A stretch of DNA of 64,000 nucleotides from positions 213,088 through 277,087 of the forward strand of contig BCJX01000009.1 in the NCBI GenBank assembly GCA_001600415.1, written 5' to 3'. The stretch comes from Pascua guehoae (taxonomy: Eukaryota; Basidiomycota; Tremellomycetes; Trichosporonales; Trichosporonaceae). This document shows positions 39,412 through 50,041 of this stretch, piece by piece; the stretch's first letter is position 1, and each line of letters opens with the position of its first letter. Position numbers and translations under genes: made by a program. Below the pieces are notes generated by a model. The model was not told where the DNA came from. It made no database searches and saw only the letters and a list, made by a program, of their open reading frames with translations.

Positions 39412-40604
39412 GTTTACGGGCGCTCATTCATAGGAAAGGGCAAGGATCTATACTGCTACATCTTATCTTATCTACGGGCGGGCTCACAACCTCCCAAAGC
39501 GGCCCGCCCGCTCTCGTCGTGTCTGCAGCAAGCTGCTCCCAGTCCGCCGAGAACTCACCTTATCTGTGCATAGAAGAACTAAACTAAATAAGCGGGCTCA
39601 AAATCCGGAATACTTACGCAAACTCTGTCTAACAGTGTCTTGTTCTACGCACGACCAACTAACCATGCCGACAGGACGCAGCGACACTGAGCACGCCGTG
39701 CGCGGCCGGCATGGGACAACGGCGTCCTGGCTCGGCGACGGTGCATAGCTCCCCTTGTCAGTGAGGCCACAATGAGCGAGCATGCAGGATACCACCTCTC
39801 GGCGACAACCACCTCGCCGTTCTCCCGAGCGCCTTGCTCACCGCACCCCGAGAATGTCGGTTGGGCGGGCGCCCTCGCCCCCAAGAGTTGCCATGTCCAA
39901 CACCAGGCCGCCCACCCATCCCCGAACAAGGTTCGGCCGAGTACAGGTGCTCCGACCGTAGGAAGGCGTCTCCGTACCACAAGGTCCAACTCGCAGGGAG
40001 GTCGAAGAGGTGGGCGCTACGCCGAGTACCAGCATGTCAGACGCTGCGTTCCCATCGAGGCCCAGGACCGCCAGACCATGCCGAGCGTGGCCGATGCCAA
40101 GACAACGATTGTTTATCTGAAAACAAACTTTATTGCTGCGGGTGAATATTACTACTGTATGCTGTAAATGCGCCGTAAACACGACTGGTGTCACACATCA
40201 CAAGGCAAAAATCCGGTCCTGTCACAGTGCCACAGGACACATGGTCGTGTTGTTTGGGCAGTTGGAATCCTGTACCCCACCAAGTAGGGTTTACAGATAA
40301 CATTCGTGTTTATGGCGGTTTTACTGTCGCACAGTGTTCGGCAGGGAGCCTGGAAGAACCAAAGTCACCACCACCTTGACGCGTAACGAACACGACAGAA
40401 TAGACTTTGGTGCCTGGGTACCTTTGTAGCCAGCAAGCTTGTTCGGCTTGCTGTGGAACGAGGTCTAATCGATGGCGGTTGACATGGCGACGGCCGCGCT
40501 TGGCCGGCTTGGCCGACTCGTGCAGAGGGTGGTTGAGTATGCGGACTGGCGAGGACGACTATAAGAGGTGCTGGCGACGCGGCTTGACTCCCCACTGAAG
40601 CACG
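39412..40604. other. Intergenic region, lipase promoter at the right end
   Basis: About 1.2 kb without a supportable gene. Three TTATCT sites (two near 39463-39470, one near 39560) match GATA-factor sites. A TATA-like TATAAGAG (40560) lies about 45 bp before the start codon of the secreted lipase fusion, which fits an inducible gene. Confidence 0.5.
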
Positions 40605-42360
40605 ATGCGTCTTCGACTTGCCCTCCTCGTCTCTGTGGCGGCTACGGCGGTCCTGGGCCTCCCTCACGACTCTGCCGCGGGCGATTCTCTCGCCTCGCGC
40701 GAGCTTGAACACGACGCACATGCCAAGCACTCTGTAAGTCTCAGCGTCTCCACGCAGCATGCAGTTACAGTTACTGACCTGCCCAGCGCCGCGGGCTGGG
40801 CGAGCTCGGCACCGGCGCGTTCGCCGGCTCGGGCGCCTCGGCGCCCCGCATCACCGCCCTGCAGTACCTGCTGCACGACTGGGGCTACTCTCTCTCCGCC
40901 GACGGCGTATGGGGCCCCGCGACAGCGGGGGCCGTGAGCGCGGTCCAGCCGCGTGTGGGGCTGGCGGCCGACGGGGTCCCGGGTCCGGCCACGCTCGGCG
41001 GGCTCACCAAGGAGGTCACCGAGGGGTCGAGGGGCAACGTCGTGCGCGCTGCGCAGGTTGCGCTCGACGCCGGGCTCGAGGTGGACGGCGTGTTTGGGCC
41101 CGGGACAAGGGCGGCCGCCGAGGCCTTCCAGGCCGGGAAGGGGATCAAGGTCGACGGCATTGTGGGCAGGGATACCTGGACGGCACTGTTTGGGGGGACG
41201 GTCGCGACGACTGAGCAGCCGGGGACCCCGCCGGAGCCCGGGACACAGCCCGAGTCCACTCCGCCCACCACTGAGACGCAGCCCGAGACGCAGCCCACGG
41301 ACCGGCCGCCCAAGACGGCCGAGCCCACCGATCGGCCCCCCAAGACGGTCGAGACGGACCCGGGCACGCCGCGGACCACTCAGGGCCCCGGGACGCCGGC
41401 TGAGGGCACGAGCCCGCTTCCGGCCGCCGAGCAGAACCAGTGGCAGGTGTATGCACACTACGCTGCGTGAGTCTGGGATGTTTCGTTTCGCCGCTTATCC
41501 TATACTAGTGCGGGGACGTGCGCTATCGCCAAGGTCAGAGAGGGCTTCAACTGCGGACAGCACTGCGACTGGCTCAAGGCCCGGGGCGCTCACACCGTCA
41601 AACTGGCGGTAGGCCCGTCTTTGACCATAAGCCATCAGAATGGTATGTCGTCGAGTAGGGGCTTTTTTTTTTAGAATTTTTCTGGCACGTTGGTTGACCC
41701 CAGTGTACGCGGTCGAGACGGGCAGCACGCTCATCATCGTCGTGCAGGGCGCCGTGCCCATCACCTGGCGCAACTACGTGGCGACGGCGCTGGAAAACCC
41801 CACCCTCGTGATGGATGTCGTCAAGGAAGCCAAGGTGCGAAAGGGGCACACCCTCCTCACCAAGACCATTTCGGGAAGCCTGGACCCTGTCGTCCAGGCG
41901 AGCGTCGACGGGGGAATCACCCGCATTGACCTGGTCGGGCACAGCCAGGGCGGGTCCATCGTCGAGCTCCTCGGCGTCAAATACCAGCTGGCCTACCCCG
42001 GCGTGGCCGTCACGGTGCGCCAGTTCAACGCGCCCCAGACCGGCAACGCGGCGTGGGCCGACGTTGTCGACTCGACCTTCCCAACCGGCAGGTTTGCGTA
42101 CGCCGTGCGCATGAACGATAAAACCTCACACGATCCCGGGGGCGAGTACACCCACCCCAAGGGCGAGGTCTTCCTCCCCGTCGGCGCCGCAGAGGACGGA
42201 TGGGTCCAGTGTTCAGGCCGCCAGAACGCAGCGTGCTCAATGGGCGTCACGGAAAACCTCGAGTCGGCCGAGGCCGATGTGTGCGTTTGTCATGTGCATG
42301 GCATCTCTGCTAACGCAAAGCCACTCCGGCCCGTTCTTCGGGGTCACAATGGCGTGCTAG
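40605..42360 (+). CDS. Predicted secreted fusion: two peptidoglycan-binding domains plus class 3 lipase
   Basis: Five exons (40605-40733, 40787-41466, 41509-41642, 41704-42280, 42321-42360), 519 residues, every junction in frame with GT...AG ends. A signal peptide (MRLRLALLVSVAATAVLG) comes first. Residues about 65-117 and 125-179 are two PG_binding_1-type repeats, each with the (V/G)DGV(W/F)GP(A/G)T hallmark (ADGVWGPATAGAV; VDGVFGPGTRAAAEAFQ; VDGIVGRDTWTALFG). A Pro/Thr/Glu linker (180-258) follows, probably O-glycosylated. The rest is a Lipase_3 alpha/beta hydrolase: QWQVYAHYAAAG start, nucleophile elbow VGHSQGGS (Ser395), a plausible Asp453 (RMNDKTSHD) and His508 (EADVHSGPFFG), with paired Cys. 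A TATA-like box precedes it. It probably binds a cell wall or glycan and cleaves an ester; the substrate is unknown. The domain order is unusual for a fungus. Confidence 0.88.
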
Positions 42361-43168
42361 AGGTTGTTTCAACTTCTGGCCGCACGGGCTTCTTCCAGGC
42401 CCAGCCCGACATTCCCAACGTATATTGTACCGAGCCGTCTGAGCGTATGAACAAGATCGTCAAAGAAAGCGGGTGCCAGCCTACTGGGTCAAGTACTGAC
42501 GAGCCAGTCGGCCACGACCTCGTCATTCTCCGTCTCCTTACTTCCTCCCTTGCTTGCTGGCCGTGCACCGCCACTGACGCCCTGTTCAAACTAACAAGCC
42601 CAAGCTCAAGCAATGCAGCATCCACACAAACTATACTGCACGTCGATAGATCCAGCTACAGCGTTGAAAGGCCCAAGATGGGGTCCTCGCTGTCGTGGGG
42701 GAGCATGGGGACGTCTTCGAGGTCGTCCACGGCAAAGGCATGCAAACGACTGGCAAGCGCGTCTGGAGCGCGTTGCTCGAGCCCAGTAAAGGGTATCCTG
42801 CGCCAAAGCTACGTGACTCAGCTTGTGACAAGTTTTACTTGTCACCGGGCGCAACTCGTTCAGTGCGTTGTAGATGCATCCAACGGCGCCTAGGCCATCA
42901 GGACACGAGTGCCAACGATGGGGGGAAAATTGGGTCAAACCTTCAAAGCCCACTTCTCGACAAGCGAGGGCCCGAGGGAAGCTGTTACTCTGTGGGCAAC
43001 TCGTTTCATATCCAGTACCTAACCTAGGTAGTAGTAGCGCCCTCGTCCAGATCCACCGTAGTGCAGATCCTCGTCAGGCTAGCACCGCAAGGTGGCAACT
43101 CGTTTCCTGTACGTTAGTTCTGCGTTAGAGAGTGAGCGATGGGGGTAGCAGTAGGCTAGCTACTACCC
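42361..43168. other. Intergenic region with a hairpin and short repeats
   Basis: This region lies downstream of the lipase. It holds a perfect inverted repeat GTGACAAGT-TTT-ACTTGTCAC at 42825-42845 and two copies of GGCAACTCGTTTC (about 42997 and 43092), plus a related CGCAACTCGTTC near 42850. The mixture looks like a degraded mobile or repeated element; no gene can be supported. Confidence 0.5.
42825..42845. repeat. Perfect 9-bp inverted repeat (hairpin)
   Basis: GTGACAAGT (42825-42833), a TTT loop and ACTTGTCAC (42837-42845). It is 465 bp past the lipase stop codon, so it is probably not that gene's own terminator. Confidence 0.9.
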
Positions 43169-43669
43169 TCAGAGCGCGGTAGGAGCTTCGGCTGGCTTCT
43201 GGATTTGCTGGATTTGACGGATTTGCTGCAGGTGGCCTTGAAGAAGGTCGCGCAATGCAAGAACATTGCGCATGCTGATTGTGGGATTGGGACCCCCAGC
43301 CTGCCACTGTTCGTAGGGCTTGGGCACGAGTGAGGCTTGTAGGGCTGGTAGGGCTGGTAGGGCTGGCACGGTGGCTTTTGCGTGGCCTCGTGGCAAGGGT
43401 GAGGGGATGATATTTGACCTTGTATTGGTTGCGGAAGCCTCATCTTGACTCGGGCGGCATCTCGAGCTAATCGACTGGCTGGGTAGAGCTGACACAGAAC
43501 TGACAGGGGCCCCTTGCGGGTTCAAGGTACCCCACACGCTCTTGCCCGTCGCATTCATCCACTGCCGCTGATCGTCCGTTCCCATGCTAAGTTTCACTGG
43601 CACCCAGCACTTGGCCTCAGGCTGTGCCTTGTCGAATGTATTACGGTGCCATTTCCTGCAGCTACACAT
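43169..43669 (-). CDS. Possible small gene, 166 residues
   Basis: Not recognised. An uninterrupted frame begins at an ATG (MCSCRKWHRNTFDKAQPEAK) and has a protein-like stretch KLSMGTDDQRQWMNATGKS and a hydrophilic helical C terminus (LRDLLQGHLQQIRQIQQIQ) ending in PAEAPTAL. The middle has an ALPALPALQASL repeat. It lies about 210 bp downstream of the ATG26 stop on the same strand. No domain, signal peptide or splice evidence supports it; the helical tail comes from a short direct repeat in the DNA. It may be a chance frame. Confidence 0.25.
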   Translation of the reverse strand: MCSCRKWHRNTFDKAQPEAKCWVPVKLSMGTDDQRQWMNATGKSVWGTLNPQGAPVSSVSALPSQSISSRCRPSQDEASATNTRSNIIPSPLPRGHAKATVPALPALPALQASLVPKPYEQWQAGGPNPTISMRNVLALRDLLQGHLQQIRQIQQIQKPAEAPTAL

Positions 43670-43880
43670 GTGTCTACCAACCTGCCAAGTCTCCTGTTCT
43701 ATCTTGCTACGTCTGTGTCTATTCACACTCGATCAGTCTACCCCTGGCCATGCAACCCGTCCAACAACACCCCAGTCGCCTTCTACTTGTGTATCGTCGC
43801 ACCACGTTCTCGTACTCGCCCGTCGTACTCGCACACACTTCCGTTCCTCATTCTTCCCCTCGCTACCAGCCTGCCCTAAC

Positions 43881-46800
43881 TCAACTCCCTCCCCTGCCTC
43901 GACTCTGGCCCGACTTTGACGGCAGCAACTGCCCGACCAAACTGCCCAGCCCCGAAACTGCGCCCGAGACGCTCAGACGTGTTCCATTCCGCTCGTCGTC
44001 ATTGTCCGTCAAAACGTCGGTCAGCATCGCCGGTGACGACATGTGGCTAGGACTTGAGTCTGACACGACGGTCCACGACTCATCCGACGTCGGGCCGCCG
44101 ACGTGCTCCCCGGAAGGGCCTTGCAAATGGGAGCCCGAATGCGTGCGCGAATGCGTGCGCGAGTGCGTACGCGAGTGCGGGTGGGATCGCGAGTGCAGTT
44201 GGATCCGTGAGAGCGTGCGCGAGAGTGTAGGGCTAAGTGGCTCGGACGACGGCGCTGCCTTGATCATGAGTGTGGAGACGCGCTGGCTAAGCCTCTTGTC
44301 GGACGGCGGCGGCTTGATGATTGCGCGGGCATACTCGAGATCCCGGTAAATGTCCTCGATCGCACGCGCAACGCCCTTTTCCTGCAGGTGTCAGCTCGGG
44401 TCCGGTCTCAGCTTGCACCTAACACACCTGGCGGATCGCTGCACCAACAGCCTTGGCCATTGCAATCTGACGCTCATTTGTGGTCGCCTGCACAAGTGCG
44501 TCCGAGAGCTCTTGGACGCTCAGCTTGCGAATCGCAGCACCGACACCAAGGCTCTCCATTCGCTCGGCCCAGAACCACTGGTCCCCAAAGAAAGGCTTGA
44601 TGATGGTTGGAATGCCTGCGCTCAGGCTGGCGCCAGTGGTACCGGCGCCGCCGTGGTGGCATGCGGCGTCGATTCGTGGGAAGAGCCACGAATGGTCGAT
44701 TGCGTCGATGGGGCTGACGTGTTAGACTCGGACGGATGGTCACACTCACTAGATCGAGTCTGGGTATACAATGTCCTCTTCCATGGTCTGGGCCTTGCCG
44801 TCTCGAGTCCCGCGGTCCGACCAGCCCTTTGAAAGAATAGCGTGCACGCCAGATTGCACCACAGACTCGACAACCACGCGCGTCATCTCCTGGGGATCGG
44901 AGACGACAATCGAGCCAAAGCCTCTGAAAATGGTTAGCTCGCACCATCGAGGGTAGTGCGCTTACATGTAAACAACCTTCTTGCCCTTGGCATGCGCATT
45001 GTCGATAAACTCGGCAATGCCAGATGGTGGCGCCCAGTCCTTTTTGCCACTGGCGTTGTCGAGGAACCAATATCCTGATGGGTTAACCCGGTGTGGCCAA
45101 TGTTTCACTCACCCGTGACATGGACCCACTCTGTCCAGTCGATGGGTGGTGGGACAACAGTCGGCGAAAAGTTGTATAGGAACGGCACTGATCGTCAGCA
45201 TTGCTGAGACCACAGAGCCCACCACAACCCACCCTTGTCTTGTTCCAGCTTGGCCAGATTCGTCGCATCCAGCCCAAGTACATTCTTTCGCCACCGGTTG
45301 ATCTGTCCCGAGATGGCGCGCCAGAAGACCTGGTCAAACATGACATAGGTCATGTAATTATAGCTCCCACCGCGGTTGTGCTCGGGAACTGCAAACGCTT
45401 GGGGATAGGCGCGCGTCCTCGTCCACGGCATCTGAATGTCAGCTCTTACTTCTGCAATGTCGACTACGGGAGCTCACCGTGAAGGCGCGATAGTAAGGAA
45501 TGCGCAATGCTTCCGCCACATGGATTCCCGCCATGGCGCTCGGACTCTCGATAAGAAGATCTGCTCCTTGGCAAGCTTCCCATGCAGAGTCGAGAAGATC
45601 GTCAAGCCAGCTCCGGAACTGTGGTGAGCACTGCGATGCATTTGGGTCGACCCACCTTCGTTAAGCCCTCCTTGAGGAATGAAACAGTAAACATGCCATT
45701 GTCGACGCAGAGCTGCATCAGCTCGGCAGGGTCACCACCGACACTGGCAAAGCCGATGCCATGCTGGAAGCGTCAGCTTCAATTCAAAGCACCAATCAAC
45801 AAGGCTCACCCCTTCTACCCATTCCCTATACTCCCCATGTGTTGCGATCGTCGTGGTGTGACCTTCTGCATTCAGACCCTTGCACAGCGCAATGTACGGC
45901 TGTACATCACCACGGCTTCCGATAGTCAGAACAGTAATCTTCATCGGTTCGGGTTTGAAATCGAGAAGGGAACTCGTGGCCGACCCAAACATGGGCGAGG
46001 GAACCGTAGTGGAGGACGGGCTGCGCAGTAGAGGCTCATCAAAGTCCTCGGTGATGCGCGTCTCGTGGAGCTCGTCGTCTTTGGCATTCCGGAGAAACTC
46101 CATCCGCTCCTCCAGTAAAGTCATACACTCGTCCCGCCGCCTGCTTGACGAAAACTCGAGGAACATTTCCTCGTGGCCCTTGATGATGACGATCAGAGCC
46201 GAGTGACCGAACCGGAACGCTTTCTGGGGCTTTACGCCATAGAGATCCCGAATGGGCACAATCATCTGCCAGGTGAGCGTTGCTTGCGATGGTGACAACA
46301 CAACCGACCTTTGTCTTATAAAGCAGGTTTGAAGCGCGGAAACAAAAGTAGTTGGTGGAGATGAAGAAACGGCCATGGACAGGGAGGATGCGATAGAGGT
46401 ACCCGGAAAAGTCTGAATGCTCAGCATTCGCTGTGGGAAGAGGAGCTTACCAGCGAGCAACTGTTCCTTCTCTGGAAGGGCAAACGTGGAGTGGAACTTG
46501 AGCGACGTTTCGTCTTCACCACCCTGTGGAATCACCAAATGGGGTGATTTGGGTGGCAAAAACCTGCCCCAGGACTCGTTGGAACCGGTGGATGACCACG
46601 ACAGCTTGGCTCTCTTGTGGCCCTTTTGGAACGACGGGAGCGAGTCCTGTTCGCTCGTCTCGTCGTCATCGTCAGTCGACAAGGCTGGCTCGACTATCTC
46701 TGTGACGGACGACTGTCGACGAACTTTGCGAGGCGGTGGGCCACGGCGATGCAGCTCGGAAGAACTTGGTGATGACCCAAACAGCTTGGCAGCGGGCTTG

Positions 46801-49277
46801 CGGATCCACGATGGGCCCCAGGTAGTGTGGTCACCCTCCATGCCCGGCGGGGGAGGGCCTGTTTGTCTAGGGGGATAGCGTCCGTCCTCCGAGATGTCCG
46901 AGTCGGCCTCACTGTGCTCGGCGCTCGTATCATTTCCACCGGCAGGAAGTGCGGGTGGAGGAGGGGGCGCGATCGCCACACGTGTGTCTTCACCACCTCG
47001 TTCACCACCAATAAGAGGTCGGAGAACGGAGCTGATCTTGGGAAGAGTGGGCAGATGAAAGTGGGCAGATGAGGGTTCCACATGGGCGTTGATGCCTTCC
47101 TCGGCCTGCAGTGTCGAAGAAGAGGCGACACGAGGAAGATTGGTGCTGGGCCGATCTTTCACGAGCTGCTGGAGCATTGTGAATGCGTAGTCGTTGTCTG
47201 GGAACGACGCAAAGAAGTAGCTGTCGACAGACATTGAATCCTCCGCATCGACCACCTTAATCTGAAGAGGTCAGCGTGGTCCGACTTGAACCCAAACCCA
47301 CCTCGATAGTCTCTGCAAACTCTACAGTCGGACTCCGCTCCACTTCCACGACGGCATCGAGAGGGATAATGAGCTTGACACTCTCTCCCTCATGCTGGGT
47401 CTTGAAGATGACCTTGTTGATGACTCGGATCCACTCGTCGGCATTCGCTTCCGTATCGGCAGTGAATGTGTAGTTGCGTTCAGATGTTCGAAGCTTGAAA
47501 CGCGCCCCGCCCGTCTGTTCGCAACTTGTGGCATACTGGAGAGACACATTGCCCTTGGGGAAGTACGGATCCTGCACAAAGTTAGCGAGCACAGTAAGCA
47601 GGTCCTACCCACCTTGGAGCTCTCGAACCACGACAAGACATCGTTGCGCAGCATGAACCAAAACTTGGTGCTGAGCTTGGTTCGTGACGCCTTCTTCCAA
47701 AGCGGCCCACTCTTGATAACCGCATTCTCGTCTTCGTGTGGGATATGCGCAAAGAAACAGATGTTCTGATGCGTCAAGAACATGTATCCCTGGAGCACTG
47801 CAGAGTAAGCTGGGAGGAAGATATGCCAACAAGAGCCACTCACTGATGCTGTGCAGCAGCCAGCAGTGCATTTCTGCAAGAACCTCCTCCTGGTCCTCGA
47901 GGCCGAAAACCTCCTGCAATCGTTCCGCAAGCTTGCCCATACGAAGGGATCGAGCATGTTCCTCGTTTTGCTCAATAGCTGCTGCCTCGTCTGAGTGCTC
48001 GCGATGTCCCAGAGATAGTTCACTCAGGACCTGTCCTGATGTTGACACTGAGCTTTCCACATCAGTCTTGTGGACTGGCCGAATGGTGGAGGATGACGCA
48101 ACACGAGGAGGAGGTCGAGGGGGGGAAGGAGGCTGGGAAGGCTCTTGGGCAAACTGGTACGCAGTAAAGCCATGAGCTTGCCCACGCCGAGCGAAGGTGT
48201 TCTCCTTGAAGGGAAAGTCGAGTTTGCGGTGTTGATGGGTGAAAAAGCCATCCCGCGACCAGTGACGCGAGGGTGACGAGCTTGGTGCGCGTGGGGATGT
48301 TTCCATCGGCCGGATCGTGGCAAGCGAGGAGTGCAACTGCTGCTCTGAAGAACATGAACATACGATCGCGTCGTAATGGCCGCAACTCACGCTTTGGACG
48401 CCAGGCAGGTAAGATGGTCGTCCTCGACATGCGCTCGTTGACGGTGTCTCCATCCTCGTCATCGCCAGAAGACTCATCACCATCATGTGAAGACTTGTCT
48501 TCGTCGTCGTCGGCGTCCCACGGCAAGTTGGTGAGGGCCGAGACAAGAGCTGACGTTCCCACGCGGATCTGAAAGACATTAGACACGATATCACAAGTCG
48601 CGAAGCACGAATGGAGTGAATAGGTGAAAGCAATGAGCAAGGCAGTTGACGACAAGGAGAGACGGTGGCGACTCTGACCAATTTGATGAGGCGGCACCGC
48701 CACCATCAACCTGGCCACAGCGACCAACAACAGCGTATGCGTGGTGACTCACCGAGCCCATTTCGGCACTGATATCATCCGCCGACCTTGACCGGCCACT
48801 TCCGCTGACACCGGCGGAAGGGCGCAATGTGTCCCGCCGATTCGGACTCGGTGTCAATGTATCCTGCCGCCCTGGCGCCAGCTCCTCGTCGGTGATGGCG
48901 CTGGTAGTGAGCGATCGGCCGCGATGCGTGGTTCCCGAGCACTGTCCACCAGTCGCAGCGGTCCTGAATGTGTGCGATGCTTCGGGCGATGCCACGAACG
49001 TGGTCTGCGCTACAGGCGTGAGCATTGACTGTCGGTCTGAGGTTGCGGGGGATTGTGGAGCGTCCTCCGAAGGTTCTTTGGAGGCTGAGCCTTGGAACGA
49101 AGGTATAGACGTATTGAGCGGCGGTGGAGTAGGCCTGCTTGCGATGCTTGAAGTTGATGAGGCAAGTTGCCCGGCAACGTTCGTGGCGTCGGTCGTCGCG
49201 TCGGCTGCCGGCTCGGACGGCGAGTCCAGCCAAGGGCTCTCCGGAGCCGGTCGTCCAGACCAATGTGGTGCTGCCAT
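43881..49277 (-). CDS. ATG26: UDP-glucose:sterol 3-beta-glucosyltransferase (Atg26/Ugt51)
   Basis: Glucosylates ergosterol at membranes; in some yeasts required for pexophagy. Sixteen exons (49277-48753, 48568-48391, 48344-47844, 47797-47613, 47571-47302, 47261-46451, 46412-46309, 46265-45810, 45763-45656, 45618-45478, 45431-45233, 45187-45113, 45074-44966, 44923-44750, 44713-44428, 44381-43881) give 1540 residues, all in frame. Order: disordered Ser/Pro N terminus; split GRAM/PH region (about 400-520, with [19 protein letters not shown] and a PH end [13 protein letters not shown]); disordered insert; second GRAM (about 795-870, [20 protein letters not shown]); GT-B fold starting [16 protein letters not shown] (about 966); UGT signature [19 protein letters not shown] (about 1299) with the following GDQ. 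The C-terminal tail has His-Ser-Arg-Thr repeats. It is divergent from the second RecQ gene. Confidence 0.95.
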
Positions 49278-50041
49278 GCTTGTCAACTTGTGTGAAAGGA
49301 ACAATGTAGCTCCTGTTTGCCGCAAGATGACGGGGTGCCAGCTAGCGGGTTTGGGTAGTGTTGGAGCGGAACATAGGGCCGGCGGTGGCTGTCAGTCGTT
49401 GGTGGCGAAAGGCGAAAGGCGATGCGGGGCTGCGTCGACTGTGAGAATGGAGTGGGTGGCGATGGGGCTGAGAGGGGCGCCGAGATGGGCGCCGAGATGG
49501 GCAGTATGTATGTAATGCCGACGCGAATGTGATGTGTTGGGAAATGGGAGTGATGTAGAGACGAAATGGTGTTGCGAGTGGGACTGGATAGGGTTGTTGC
49601 TCGAGGTGGGTGTGTGTTGGAGGTGGTGGGTGGATGTCGGCGTCATTGATTTGATTGATACAGACAGACTGACGCCTTCCTTCGCTCTCTTCCGTCACCC
49701 TCCTTCCAGATAGGAAACACCCACACACACACTCCCCCACGGGGTAAACCCCATGCCCATCAATGTCAACAGGGACATACAAAATTAGGCACGCATATAG
49801 GTCCCCAAATATTCACGCGCCTTTTTTTTGTTTTGGCTTTTGCCACCCACCAGAGAGAGTCGCGAATGGCGCGTGACGTGACTAACTTCTTGTCGTCAAA
49901 CTCGTCTCGTCTTCAGCTGCCTCCCCACTCTCACCGTCTTCCACTTCCTCCCACTCTCGTCTTCACGCCGCCTTTTCTTACAGCATGTCTTAGGCTGCTT
50001 TGACAAGGTCGTCTCAGCACACTATTCACACTTTCTTGACC
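49278..50041. promoter_or_regulatory. Bidirectional promoter, ATG26 and second RecQ gene
   Basis: A 764-bp divergent upstream region. The part near the plus-strand gene is CT-rich (about 49900-49980), as in other promoters of this window. Two direct GGGCGCCGAGAT copies (about 49476 and 49488) lie inside. No gene is seen. Confidence 0.5.
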
